From Pacificispira sp965223125 (GTDB taxonomy: Bacteria > Pseudomonadota > Alphaproteobacteria > UBA8366 > Aestuariispiraceae), in assembly GCA_965223125.1 (NCBI GenBank), contig OZ244984.1, positions 1,116,001 through 1,180,000 of the forward strand: a DNA stretch of 64,000 bases, in the 5' to 3' direction. The notes under the pieces are model-generated. The model ran no database searches, had not been told where the DNA came from, and saw only the letters and a list, made by a program, of their open reading frames with translations. Shown here in pieces: positions 35,805 to 48,650 of this stretch (its first letter is position 1; each line of letters begins with the position of its first letter). The translations under genes and the position numbers were made by a program.

Positions 35805-36454
35805 ATCTGAGAGATACACGCAAGGAATTCGAATTGTCAGACAGTGAGCTTCACGCGCTCATAGCGAAGTTCGAGAAGATTACCGGCACCAGCTTCGATT
35901 CAGCATTTGCGGATCAGGTGAACAATTTTGTCGGCATCCTTCGGGAAAAGATTCTGATCGAAAGAGCCTCCATTACGAACCGAAAGATCAAACGTGAGCT
36001 TAATCAGCTCAGGGGCGCACTGGACAAGACCTTGACCCTACAGAACGACAAGATCGGGGACCATGCCCGCATAGCGCTCTTCACGAAGCTTCCCGACACA
36101 TTCAACACCTTCATTGCCGCGAACAACGCGATAGAAACCCTCAAGCAGGCTTGCATCGACGCCATTGGTGCTTTGGGCCAAACCGAGAAATCGACACAAT
36201 ACTCCCTCACCAACATGAAATTCATCATGGCAACGGAGCTTGCACGGGAACTCAATCATGCCGGGGTGGAGATTACCGCCTATCGGGATGGGAAATTCGG
36301 AAAATGCCTTGAGGTATTTCTCAAGTCCATCAAGGGGGAAGCTGGTGGCGAAAAATTCAGGATGTCGTTACGGGAAGATTTGTTCGTGATCATCAAACGG
36401 GCCAAGGACGACTACGCCACGACCGAGCGATTTGTCCTGTTGAACATTAGGTGA
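35801..36454 (+). CDS. Unknown 217-aa protein translationally coupled to the integrase
   Basis: The ATG at 35801 overlaps the integrase stop (ATGA), so it is likely translated with it. The protein is soluble and mostly helical, with a likely coiled coil around residues 45-80 ('ERASITNRKIKRELNQLRG'), then 'LPDTFNTFIAANNAIETLKQA'. It carries no motif I recognise. Position suggests an accessory factor of the integrase or an element maintenance protein, but that is inference. Base composition is a little lower in GC than the host genes. Confidence 0.65.
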   Translation: MNLRDTRKEFELSDSELHALIAKFEKITGTSFDSAFADQVNNFVGILREKILIERASITNRKIKRELNQLRGALDKTLTLQNDKIGDHARIALFTKLPDTFNTFIAANNAIETLKQACIDAIGALGQTEKSTQYSLTNMKFIMATELARELNHAGVEITAYRDGKFGKCLEVFLKSIKGEAGGEKFRMSLREDLFVIIKRAKDDYATTERFVLLNIR

Positions 36455-36577
36455 GATTTTTGGCCAGAAAGTTGTCCCCGATTTCGAACCTATTTGATTA
36501 AAGCCAATCAAACGAGATTGCCCTGAAGCCAACGAGCGCTGTGTTCGTGGCAATTCACCAATCGGGGGTAATTTCAA

Positions 36578-36763
36578 ATGACTGAGCGACTCTTAACCAA
36601 AGAAGACGTATCCGAGATTCTGGGCGTTACCGTCGGGACTCTTGCCGTATGGCGCGCGACGAAGCGCTATAAGCTTCCCTATGTGAAATCGGGCCGATTG
36701 GTCCGGTACCGGGATTCGGACGTGCAGGCCTTTATCGCCTCTCGCATTCAGGGGGAGGGTTGA
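36578..36763 (+). CDS. AlpA-like helix-turn-helix protein (excisionase/regulator)
   Basis: The 61-residue protein is a single MerR-type winged HTH: 'LLTKEDVSEILGVTVGTLAVWRATKRYKLPYVKSGRLVRYRDSDVQAFI'-type order, with 'LPYVKSGRLVRY' as the wing. Such proteins act as excisionases or regulators in P4-like satellites and islands. It starts a co-directional block with the CHC2 and primase genes, with a GGGGG-containing Shine-Dalgarno 9 bases before the ATG. Confidence 0.8.
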   Translation: MTERLLTKEDVSEILGVTVGTLAVWRATKRYKLPYVKSGRLVRYRDSDVQAFIASRIQGEG

Positions 36764-36765
36764 TC

Positions 36766-37056
36766 ATGGGCACCGCCGTCGCAACGCTCAAGCGGTCCCT
36801 TTCCCCGGAACGCTATTACTCAAAAGCGCTGAAGGGTTCTTTCGGCAAGCCAACCGGGCTGGGCTGGCATATGTGGGAGGGGCTTTGCCCCTTCCACGCC
36901 GATACCCGACCAGGCTCCTTTGTGGTCAACAAGGCAACAGGGGCCTTCACGTGCTTCTCTTGCGGTGCGCAGGGCGGCGATATCGTCGCCTTCCATATGA
37001 AAGCCAATCGTCTTGGCTTCCTGGATGCTCTTAAAGAGCTGGAAGGGGGACTGTGA
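36766..37056 (+). CDS. CHC2 zinc-finger (primase N-terminal domain) protein
   Basis: The 96-residue protein contains the DnaG-type zinc ribbon: 'GLCPFHADTRPGSFVV' followed by 'FTCFSCGAQGGDIVAFHM' (Cys-His-Cys-Cys ligands). It ends before any Toprim domain. ATG 36766 follows GGGGGAGGG at a proper distance. Its TGA overlaps the ATG of the following primase/AAA gene (TGATG), so the split CHC2 and Toprim/ATPase parts are translationally coupled. They probably form a two-piece primase for element replication. Confidence 0.8.
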   Translation: MGTAVATLKRSLSPERYYSKALKGSFGKPTGLGWHMWEGLCPFHADTRPGSFVVNKATGAFTCFSCGAQGGDIVAFHMKANRLGFLDALKELEGGL

Positions 37057-38699
37057 TGCGCCCGGTCATGCGATGGGATTACAAGACACGGGCGGGAGAG
37101 ATTGTCGGTCATGTCCTACGTATGGAGGGCGAAATCTCCCCTCCATACGGAAAACCCGAGAAGCAGATCATCCCCTACTTCCATACGGACGGAAAGGCGG
37201 GGCTTCCCGACGACCTTTCCGCCGATCACCGTATATACGGGCTGGAAACGATCACCGACTTTGCGGAACCGATCTACATCGTGGAGGGGGAGAAATGCGC
37301 CTATGCCCTACAGGGGCTGGGCTATCAGGCGGTCACCAGCCTTGGCGGGTGCGGCCAGGTCGATAAGGCCGACTGGTCCGCCCTTAAGGATGCAGAGCAT
37401 ATATACCTGCTCCCTGACAATGATGAACCCGGCATACGCTATGCCAAGGCGGTCTATGACCGGGTGAAGTCCTTTAGGCTCCTGCATGAGATCAAGCTGC
37501 TGGACTTCCCTTCATACGAAAAGGGCGATGTCTGTGACTTCCTGGCATCCCTTAAGGGGATGGAAGATTGGAACGGGCTGTCCCCCATAGAGGAAATCCC
37601 CTTAAGGGGCGTTTCCTTAAGGGGCGTTTCCTTAGGCGACGTTTCCTTAGGCAACGATCCCTTAGGCGACGTTCTCTTTAGGGAATCAGAGCCCGTTAAC
37701 GGGGCCTCCCCCTTAACGGAATCCCTACGTATGGAGTTTGACCGATACCGGGATATAAACGCCAGACCCGTTCCGAACGGCTGGCACTTCCTGACGACGA
37801 AAAGCCAGCATCAGCTCATCACCGTGAACGACTTCACCCATATCGAGTTGCCCGAACGGGCGATGCTGCTTGGTCCCTGGCTTTCGGAGGGATCGATCAA
37901 CATGGTCTTTGCGGATCGCGGCATCGGCAAGACGTACTTCTGCCTGTCCTGTGCCGTCGCCCTGGCCAATGGAGAGCCGCTTCTGGACTACATCGCAGAG
38001 AAGCCGGTACCCGTGCTCTATCTGGACGGGGAGATGCAGGCCACGGCGATGCAGCAGCGCTTGAAGCTCATCACGCGGGGCGAGCGCACGAAAGCGCCCC
38101 TCATCCTGTTCACGCCGGATTGTCAGGACCTGACCCATTATATTCCCGATCTAGGGACCGACCAGGGCCGGATCGAAATCAACGAGATGATCGACGCCGA
38201 AGTCATCAAGGTCGTCTTCATCGACAATATCTCAAGTTTCGTGCGGACGGGAAACGAGAACGAGGGGGATAGCTGGGCACCAATCCAGGAATGGGCGGTG
38301 CAACTCCGCTAGCGGGGGATCGCCGTGGTCTTCATCCATCACGCCAACAAGGAGGGGAAGCAGCGCGGGAGCCACAAGAAGGAAGACGTGATGGATATCG
38401 TGATCCAGCTCAAGCGCCCCGACGACTATATCCAGGGCACCGACGATACCCGCATTCAAATTTCCTATACGAAGCACCGCCATATGGAGGCCGTGGACGT
38501 AAAGGAGATAGAAGCGACCTTGAAGACGGCTGACGGTGCCCTGGAATGGAGCTGGACAGAGGGGGACAGCAATTTCCTGAAGGTGATTGAACTTCTGAAA
38601 TCAAAAACCTCATAATCTGAAATTTCCGAGGAAGTAGGCGTTTCAAAATCAACGATAAATCGCTGGAAAACAAAGGCCGTGGCGGAAGGATTGCTCTAA
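37056..38699 (+). pseudogene. Toprim/AAA replication protein with two in-frame stop codons
   Basis: The frame encodes a Toprim-like N-terminal part ('YIVEGEKCAYAL', 'IYLLPDNDEPGIRYA'), a short pentapeptide-repeat linker and a RepA/AAA-type ATPase ('MVFADRGIGKTYFCL' Walker A; 'VVFIDNISSFVRTG' Walker B). A TAG at 38310 interrupts it, but the same frame continues 'RGIAVVFIHHANKEGKQRGS' as expected of the family. A TAA at 38613 is followed in frame by an HTH tail 'SEISEEVGVSKSTINRWK' and a final TAA at 38697. Both stops sit where Gln (CAG, CAA) is plausible. Decay by C-to-T changes is most likely; the shorter product (to 38312) would lack the end of the ATPase core. Confidence 0.75.
37599..37673 (+). 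repeat. 15-bp tandem repeat encoding a pentapeptide linker
   Basis: Five in-frame 15-bp units encode PLRGV, SLRGV, SLGDV, SLGND and PLGDV. They separate the Toprim-like and ATPase parts of the replication protein. The count could vary by slippage. Confidence 0.7.
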
Positions 38700-38706
38700 C
38701 CGGACA

Positions 38707-38750
38707 GCGTTCCGCCGTTCCCCGCCCTAGGGGGCGGAACGGCGGAACGC
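38707..38750 (+). terminator. Strong hairpin after the replication gene
   Basis: GCGTTCCGCCGTTCC and GGAACGGCGGAACGC form a perfect 15-bp stem, extended by GCCC/GGGC around the loop TAGG with a 2-nt bulge. It starts 8 nt after the final stop and separates the replication module from the convergent cop operon. The following TTATTCTC is only weakly T-rich. Confidence 0.6.
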
Positions 38751-38821
38751 TTATTCTCAATCGAAACTTGACTGAGAGATCCATACTGAGATGGGCAAAA
38801 TAGGTGAACCGCTTGGTAACT

Positions 38822-39526
38822 CTAAAATAGAATTCGAACTCCTGTTACCAAATAGGTTGCTTGATTTCCCTCGCCTTCGGTACTTCGTAAATTGGCAGAT
38901 TCTCCCAGGGTACGCTCATGATGAATGCCAAAATAAGGCGACAGCAGTCTATCAACCAGATCATAGCTGAGGCGCGCTCCCACTTCGACCTTTGGTCCCC
39001 ACGCACCAATGGCGCGGGCGCGGTCATCGTTAAACGGAAGACTTACCTCAATGCTTGGAGTTAGGATTACTCGGTTGGTGATCAGACCTTCGTAGGCGAT
39101 GGACAGCCGTGCAGCAGGATATTCTGACAAGAACAGATCTGCTTCCACTTCAAACCATTGCTTTGATAGCCCCTGTATACCAACAATCCCTGAAAACCTG
39201 TCGGGCCCTTTTGGGGTCTCTGCTCGCAGACCGACAACCGCATCAAAGAAAGTGCTAATGGGCGTGCGCAGCAGGAACTGGTTCTCAAAAGTTTCAAAGG
39301 CTTCTGCCTGTGTCTCATACTCCCCTTCACTGCGCCAAACGAATTTTAACTCGTCTGACCCAACAAAAGTTTCAGTATCCCAAGCAATTAGGTTGTTAGA
39401 CCCCTTACCCAATCGATGTTCCAATTGCTCAGCTTCGATCCCCCAGACCAGCGATTCGGCCGCTGCGGCAAAACTGCCCAGACAGAAGGCAGACAATGTA
39501 AGGACGGACAATGATATCCATCTCAT
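38822..39526 (-). CDS. copB: Copper resistance outer-membrane protein CopB
   Basis: The 234-residue protein has a signal peptide ('LSVLTLSAFCLGSFAAAAE'). The CopB domain follows: 'EQLEHRLGKGSNNLIAWDTETFVGSDELKFVWRSEGE', later 'GIQGLSKQWFEVEADLFLSE', ending in aromatic outer-membrane strands ('YLVTGVRILF'). CopB sits in the outer membrane and is thought to bind or exclude copper. ATG 39526 follows GAGG and lies one base after the copA stop, so it is coupled to copA. The Met/His-rich N-terminal repeats of Pseudomonas CopB are absent; this is a short form. Confidence 0.9.
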   Translation of the reverse strand: MRWISLSVLTLSAFCLGSFAAAAESLVWGIEAEQLEHRLGKGSNNLIAWDTETFVGSDELKFVWRSEGEYETQAEAFETFENQFLLRTPISTFFDAVVGLRAETPKGPDRFSGIVGIQGLSKQWFEVEADLFLSEYPAARLSIAYEGLITNRVILTPSIEVSLPFNDDRARAIGAWGPKVEVGARLSYDLVDRLLSPYFGIHHERTLGESANLRSTEGEGNQATYLVTGVRILF

Positions 39527-39527
39527 C

Positions 39528-41243
39528 CTATTGTCCTCCATCGGGGAGGGGCAGCGACGCCGATTGTTTGCCTGGGCCGCCTTCGACAATGACCTTCCTG
39601 AACATGCCACTGTCAGCATGGTAGGACAGGTGACAATGGAACGCCCATTGGCCGGGCGCATCGACTTCCGTCTCCATGTACAGAGTTGTCCCAGGCGCAA
39701 CACTAACCACATGTTTGACGGGATCATACTTGCCTTGCCCATTGTCGAGAATGGACCACATGCCGTGCAAATGCATGGGATGAGTCATCATCGTCTCATT
39801 GACAAATTTGAACCGCACCCGCTCTCCATACTGCAACCGGATCGGCTCAGAATCGCTATACTTGATCCCATTCAACGACCAGATATAGCGCTCCATATTT
39901 CCAGTCAGCCGTATTTCAATTTCTCTCGTCGCTTCGCGATCTTCGTAAAGCGGCTTTTGCGCCTTCAAATCTGCATAAGACAGAAACTTCCCACCATTGG
40001 CGGCTTGCGGGGTCAGTCCGCTTCCTGGCGCGTAGTAAGCATCCGACATTTGAACCATGCCAGTCATCACAGAGCCATCGGGCATGGTATGAGTGCCGCC
40101 CGTCATAGAACTGTGATCCATATCTGCCATGGCGCTGTGATCCATACCAGACATAGCACCATGATCCATGCCCTCCATATCGTGGGACATGCCCATATCT
40201 GCCATTGTCAGCAAGGGTGGTTCCCGCATTTCAGGAATAGCGGCTTCCATTCCCTCCTGTGGCGCAAGTGTCGCTCTTGCGAAGGCCGTTCGTCCCATTG
40301 ATTCAGCAAATATCGTATAGGCCTGTGCCTCTTCTGGACGCACGATTACATCAAAAGTTTCCGCGACGGCGATGCGAAATTCGTCAACCTTCACTGGTTG
40401 CACATTGTTGCCATCTGCTTGTACCACTAACAGGTCCAACCCCGGAATTCGGATGTCATAATATGTCATGGCGGACGAATTGATGAATCGCAGTCGAATG
40501 CGCTCACCTGGCTCGAACAATCCAGTCCAGTTTTGGTCTGGCCCTTTGCCATTGATCAAGGGGGTAAAACCTTGCACATCTTCAATGTCGGTTGGCATCA
40601 TTCGCATATCGCCCCAATCGGCACGATCTGCAAGCGCAGCATCTAACCCTTTGCTTTCTGCGTCAGTCAGAAAGTCAAAAAGCGTTCGCTGCTTCCGATT
40701 ATAGTAATCCGGCATCATCTTCAGGTTACGCATAATTCGGTCGCCAGAATGCGGATGAGCGTCTGTCAATTGAATCACGTATTCCCGATCAAACCGGAAG
40801 GGCTCTCTTCCCGTCGGTTCGATAATAATGGCGCCATAAGCCCCATCTGGTTCCTGAAAGCCACTATGGCTGTGGAACCAGTAGGTGCCAGACTGCACGA
40901 TTGGGAAATTGTACGTGAACGTTTCTCCAGGCTGGATGCCGTCATAACTGATGCCCGGCACGCCATCTTGCTGAAACGGTAGGATTAGCCCATGCCAGTG
41001 GATCGAGGTTTTCTTAGAAAGATTGTTCGTCACCTTGATTGTGACGTCTTCCCCTTCCTTGAACCGGAGCACAGGTCCTGGAGAAGCCCCATTGTACCCA
41101 ATCCCTTGTTTTGTGAAATCACCCGTATCAATCGTTACCGGGTCAACGGTTAGGCTGTATTCAGCGGCCAAACCGATACTTGGCAGTAAAAAGGATAGTA
41201 GTATCCCGATCACACTGCCGCGCAGTGTTTGCGAATAGGTCAT
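39528..41243 (-). CDS. copA: Copper-resistance multicopper oxidase CopA
   Basis: The 571-residue periplasmic oxidase has copper motifs HWHG ('TSIHWHGLILPFQQDG'), HSH ('GTYWFHSHSGFQ'), HPMHLHG and the type 1 centre 'FHCHLSYHADSGMF'. A Met/His-rich insertion between about residues 350 and 380 has MDHxxM repeats ('MDHGAMSGMDHSAM'), as in CopA/PcoA, for extra copper binding. The N-terminal signal ('VIGILLSFLLPSIGLAAE') looks Sec-like without a clear twin-arginine, unlike most CopA. It oxidises Cu(I) to the less toxic Cu(II). It lies between the cupredoxin gene and copB in one operon. Confidence 0.95.
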   Translation of the reverse strand: MTYSQTLRGSVIGILLSFLLPSIGLAAEYSLTVDPVTIDTGDFTKQGIGYNGASPGPVLRFKEGEDVTIKVTNNLSKKTSIHWHGLILPFQQDGVPGISYDGIQPGETFTYNFPIVQSGTYWFHSHSGFQEPDGAYGAIIIEPTGREPFRFDREYVIQLTDAHPHSGDRIMRNLKMMPDYYNRKQRTLFDFLTDAESKGLDAALADRADWGDMRMMPTDIEDVQGFTPLINGKGPDQNWTGLFEPGERIRLRFINSSAMTYYDIRIPGLDLLVVQADGNNVQPVKVDEFRIAVAETFDVIVRPEEAQAYTIFAESMGRTAFARATLAPQEGMEAAIPEMREPPLLTMADMGMSHDMEGMDHGAMSGMDHSAMADMDHSSMTGGTHTMPDGSVMTGMVQMSDAYYAPGSGLTPQAANGGKFLSYADLKAQKPLYEDREATREIEIRLTGNMERYIWSLNGIKYSDSEPIRLQYGERVRFKFVNETMMTHPMHLHGMWSILDNGQGKYDPVKHVVSVAPGTTLYMETEVDAPGQWAFHCHLSYHADSGMFRKVIVEGGPGKQSASLPLPDGGQ

Positions 41244-41274
41244 AGCAATTTCCTCTATTGGGAGGGAGAAACCC

Positions 41275-41820
41275 TTAGTGTGAAAGCTTGATTGGCCCCA
41301 TCATGCCGGAATCATAGTGACCCGGAATGTTACAGGCGAATTCAAGTTCTGCGTGTTCTGGGAATTCCCAAACAAGCTCTGCTGTTTTCCCGGCTTCTAG
41401 AAGAATGCTGTTGGGTTCTTCATGCATACCATGACCCATAGAGGCCTGCATCGCCTTCGCTGCTTCCCAATCGATCATACCGCCATTAATAACGCCATGG
41501 TCCATCATCATTGCCATTTCGGGCCCATGAGATGCATGCATTGCAGCGGTGCCAATATTGAATTCATGCACAAATTCACCCGCATTCTTAATCACGAAAC
41601 GGATTGTTTCACCTTCTTTCACGGAAATTTCTTCCGGCTCATAGAAGTTATCGTGCATCACGATTTCGATGGTGCGCGTAACCTTTTCAGGATCGCCTGC
41701 GCGACCAGTTTCACCCATCATGCCATTGTGAGTCCCTGACGCAACTGCGGGTACACCAAACAGCAGTATCCCTAAGGAAAGGGCACAGGCAAAGATTGAC
41801 TGAGAGTCGATGGTTTTCAT
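41275..41820 (-). CDS. Secreted cupredoxin-domain copper-binding protein
   Basis: The 181-residue protein has a signal peptide ('FACALSLGILLFGVPAVAS') and a plastocyanin-like fold. The first strand region is 'TIEIVMHDNFYEPEEISVKEGETIRFVIKNAGEFVHEF' in family layout, and the copper ligands are His in 'EFVHEFNIG' and Cys/His/Met in 'FACNIPGHYDSGMMG'. A Met/His-rich insertion ('MAMMMDHGVINGG') suggests additional copper sites. It probably buffers or delivers periplasmic copper to CopA. ATG 41820 follows GAGGAAAT; a longer frame to 41850 lacks support. Confidence 0.9.
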   Translation of the reverse strand: MKTIDSQSIFACALSLGILLFGVPAVASGTHNGMMGETGRAGDPEKVTRTIEIVMHDNFYEPEEISVKEGETIRFVIKNAGEFVHEFNIGTAAMHASHGPEMAMMMDHGVINGGMIDWEAAKAMQASMGHGMHEEPNSILLEAGKTAELVWEFPEHAELEFACNIPGHYDSGMMGPIKLSH

Positions 41821-41902
41821 TGTATTTCCTCGAATGTTGGTAATCGCCATTTATGGATCGCTGCGGTGCGGCGATCTGATTTTCGTTTTAGATAAATGGG
41901 AT

Positions 41903-42235
41903 TCAAACTCGAGGAGGAGGTATATCTATATCTATATACAAACCGACCAAACGGTGATCTGCATACAAAGTTGCGATGCACCTTTTTTCAACAGCAGCAG
42001 ATTGGCAAGAAATCTCGGGAAGTGTTGTTACCGAGCAATGGCCGACCGCAAATAAACAATTCCCTGCACTATCGACACAGGGAATTTCTCCAGTCATATC
42101 CATTGAGCCATGATCCATAGCATCTGAATCAACAGACATTGCCGCATCAAAGATACTATTATTTTCAAATGACGGGTCAGCCAAAACTGAACCAGCCAAT
42201 AAACAAAGAGCAAAAATAATTCTGAGCGATTTCAT
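41903..42235 (-). CDS. Small secreted cysteine-containing protein of the cop operon
   Basis: The 110-residue protein has a clear signal peptide ('IIFALCLLAGSVLADP'), then a short acidic Met/His segment ('DAMDHGSMDMTGEIPC') like those of copper-binding proteins, and at least five mature cysteines. It is the first gene after the rRNA operon in the same direction and likely starts the cop transcript. The family is not recognised. The DNA of its 3' end has an AT-rich TATATC repeat, and codon use at the C-terminus ('LYIDIDIPPPRV') is atypical, so the natural end could be altered. Confidence 0.6.
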   Translation of the reverse strand: MKSLRIIFALCLLAGSVLADPSFENNSIFDAAMSVDSDAMDHGSMDMTGEIPCVDSAGNCLFAVGHCSVTTLPEISCQSAAVEKRCIATLYADHRLVGLYIDIDIPPPRV

Positions 42236-42334
42236 AGCTTAATATGGAGCAATCGGCCAATCATTGTCAATGATATCCCGATCAGCGCCCTATGGACGGG
42301 TTTGCCTAAGGTCACGACCATACCCCAACCCTGA

Positions 42335-42353
42335 GGTAGCCCCACGGTAGCCC
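42335..42353. repeat. GGTAGCCC tandem motif, right copy
   Basis: GGTAGCCCCACGGTAGCCC differs from the left copy (34479-34498) at one position over the shared length. It lies about 50 bp inside attR. Paired placement near both ends suggests integrase arm sites. Confidence 0.5.
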
Positions 42354-42362
42354 TAAAGCGGA

Positions 42363-42386
42363 AGCCCCGCTGTGTGGAGCGGGGCT
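42363..42386 (-). terminator. Replacement rRNA-operon terminator hairpin carried by the element
   Basis: On the minus strand AGCCCCGCT and AGCGGGGCT form a perfect 9-bp stem with the loop CCACAC, 17 nt after the tRNA-fMet CCA end. The sequence resembles the ancestral hairpin at 34271-34297 but lacks its TTTT run (TCCGCTTT follows), so termination may be partial. Confidence 0.6.
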
Positions 42387-42400
42387 AAGTGTATGATTTG

Positions 42401-42479
<79 letters not shown>

Positions 42480-42532
42480 TGAGGGTGTGGTTTGTTGGGT
42501 GGGTTGTTTCATGGTGATTTGTCCTCATGGAA

Positions 42533-42651
42533 GACCTGGCGGCGACCTACTCTCCCGCAGCTTGAGCTGAAGTACCATTGGCGCTGGAAGGTTTCACGGC
42601 CGAGTTCGGGATGGGATCGGGTGTTGGGCCTTCTGCTATGACCACCAGGTC
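42533..42651 (-). rRNA. rrf: 5S ribosomal RNA
   Basis: On the minus strand GACCTGGTGG at the 5' end pairs with CCGCCAGGTC at the 3' end (helix I). Between them are the conserved 'CCCGATCCCATCCCGAACTCGG' region (first 20 bases being typical of 5S helix III) and the 'TGGTACT' loop. Ends are set by helix I and are accurate to a few bases. Confidence 0.93.
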
Positions 42652-42919
42652 ATCGATGAGGACGTCCTGTCCGGGTGAGCCGAGCCTTTTGGGGGTCTGG
42701 TTCATCCGGTCAGGATTGAAGGGTGTTTTGAAGCATTTGGTTTTGTTGATTTGAGGATGCTGATCACTGTCCAGTGTTGGGTCCTATCTTTGGGACGGGA
42801 CTTTCGTTTGGAGTGTGATCGGCGGATCTCTCGCGATTGTAGTCTTGATATTGGTGTTGTCACCTGTGGCTTGATCCTCTTTGGACGCATTGGCGGCGTT
42901 TACCGTCATGCGAAGGGAG

Positions 42920-45684
<2,765 letters not shown>

Positions 45685-46217
45685 AACCCCCGCATGAGGA
45701 TAAAAGCCGCAACCCGACAGACACACCCCATCACCACCCCTCAACCAACCCCATCCCTTGCGGAACAAGACGGATTTCAGAACAGATCCTTGAGCGCCCT
45801 GTCGTGCCACACCTTACAATCCCATAATCGGGAGCCAGGGTAACAACATTCTCCAAGACGTCTTGCGAGAGAACAACGCCGATCTCATCCTCAACGAACA
45901 AGTCACAGCATGTCTCAAACGCAAAACCCAGAAGCTGAACTTACATCTGCATAAACACTCCGCATCGCCCCACCCGAAGGCAGAACAGATCCGAAGCCGC
46001 ACAGATGCATTCCTGCTTCTAGCTTCAAAACACCCTTTTCACCATGTCAAATAACCCACTTCCAGACAGCACCGCAGACCACAGGACACAAGTCCCATAT
46101 CCGCGACACGCCCGAACGCTGCCGCTTCACGCCAAATGCCTCACACCGATCAACCCGATTGCCAACCCCTCCACGCGTCCCATCGCCCAATGGCAACGGG
46201 AAGAGACAGAAGAGATA
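45685..46217 (-). other. Spacer between 23S rRNA and tRNA-Ile
   Basis: This 533-bp transcribed spacer holds processing stems and no gene I can support. Small open frames in it are not conserved-looking. Confidence 0.6.
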
Positions 46218-46294
<77 letters not shown>

Positions 46295-46398
46295 TCCAAC
46301 CGAAGGACCCAACCCAACTCAGACAGCGCTGAATGAGCCAGCCCACTCAACCCCCCAAGACCCGGGGACCGGGACCTTGAATACCGACTCCAATCATT

Positions 46399-46474
46399 TG
46401 GTGGAGCCGGACGGGATCGAACCGACGACCCCCTGCTTGCAAAGCAGGTGCTCTCCCAGCTGAGCTACGGCCCC
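46399..46474 (-). tRNA. tRNA-Ala (anticodon TGC)
   Basis: The acceptor stem GGGGCCG pairs with CGGCTCC (one G-U), the anticodon TGC lies in TTTGCAA, and CCA is encoded. It directly follows 16S rRNA in the transcript, before tRNA-Ile. Confidence 0.97.
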
Positions 46475-46764
46475 GGAAGACAGATCCCGCGCAGATCCTG
46501 CACAGAACCAATCCTCCTGATCAGTTTCATTTGGCGGAAGGGATACGAGGTTGGCAGCAGCTCAATCGGCCGCTAACCCTCAAAATCGACGATGAGGTAC
46601 CAGAACCCGATCTGGACGGGTCCATATGACATGATCCTGTCATGTCTTTTTTTGGCGATCCCCTGCAGAATGTCTTCCATGGAAGATCCATGGATATAAA
46701 TCCCACTCAAGAACCGCCTGTCTAGTGGATACCGCAGAGAGAAACAAGTTTCCCTGCCGCAGCA

Positions 46765-48275
<1,511 letters not shown>

Positions 48276-48507
48276 ATACCGTCCAGATCCAGGATAAATC
48301 CCAAACCTAAAACAGCACGACGACGCGCCCAGACCTAAATCCAGGCACCCCAAACCCAATCTCAAAGGTCAACGTTGATCCATTCTCACCACCATCCCAA
48401 ATCATAAACCCCTAAAGGCCCATAACCCAGAACAATGGCCAAACGTAACTTGACTCATCATCAAGATACGCAAAATCAACAGCAGCAAAATCAGCCACCG
48501 CCAACCG

Positions 48508-48536
48508 CGTATCCCTTCCATTCCTCACAATGTCAA
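48508..48536 (-). promoter_or_regulatory. Candidate rRNA promoter P2
   Basis: On the minus strand TTGACA (48536-48531) and GATACG (48513-48508) are 17 bp apart. The -10 is weak. It lies about 230 bp upstream of 16S and 109 bp downstream of the stronger P1. Confidence 0.4.
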
Positions 48537-48621
48537 ATAACGGTCGTCCAACAGTTTTTGCACTTTCCGCTCCGAACCGGCCCGGCGTTTCCACCCGGCC
48601 ACTCCCTCGCTGCGGAGGCGG

Positions 48622-48650
48622 CTTATACGGACCCCATCGGGGGGTGTCAA
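48622..48650 (-). promoter_or_regulatory. Main rRNA operon promoter P1
   Basis: On the minus strand TTGACA (48650-48645) and TATAAG (48627-48622) are separated by exactly 17 bp. This is the best sigma-70-type match in the upstream region and is oriented into 16S rRNA. Confidence 0.75.

Noticed and set aside
38310..38615. Genetic-code change (TAG/TAA read as Gln) in the element
   Set aside because: Host and element genes use TAA and TAG as normal stops elsewhere, so nonsense mutation is much more likely; kept only as a remote option in the finding.
42239..42270. TTGACA and TATTAA upstream of the cop operon as a promoter
   Set aside because: The 20-bp spacing would suit only a MerR-type activator, no such operator dyad is clear, and the -10 is three bases from the ATG.
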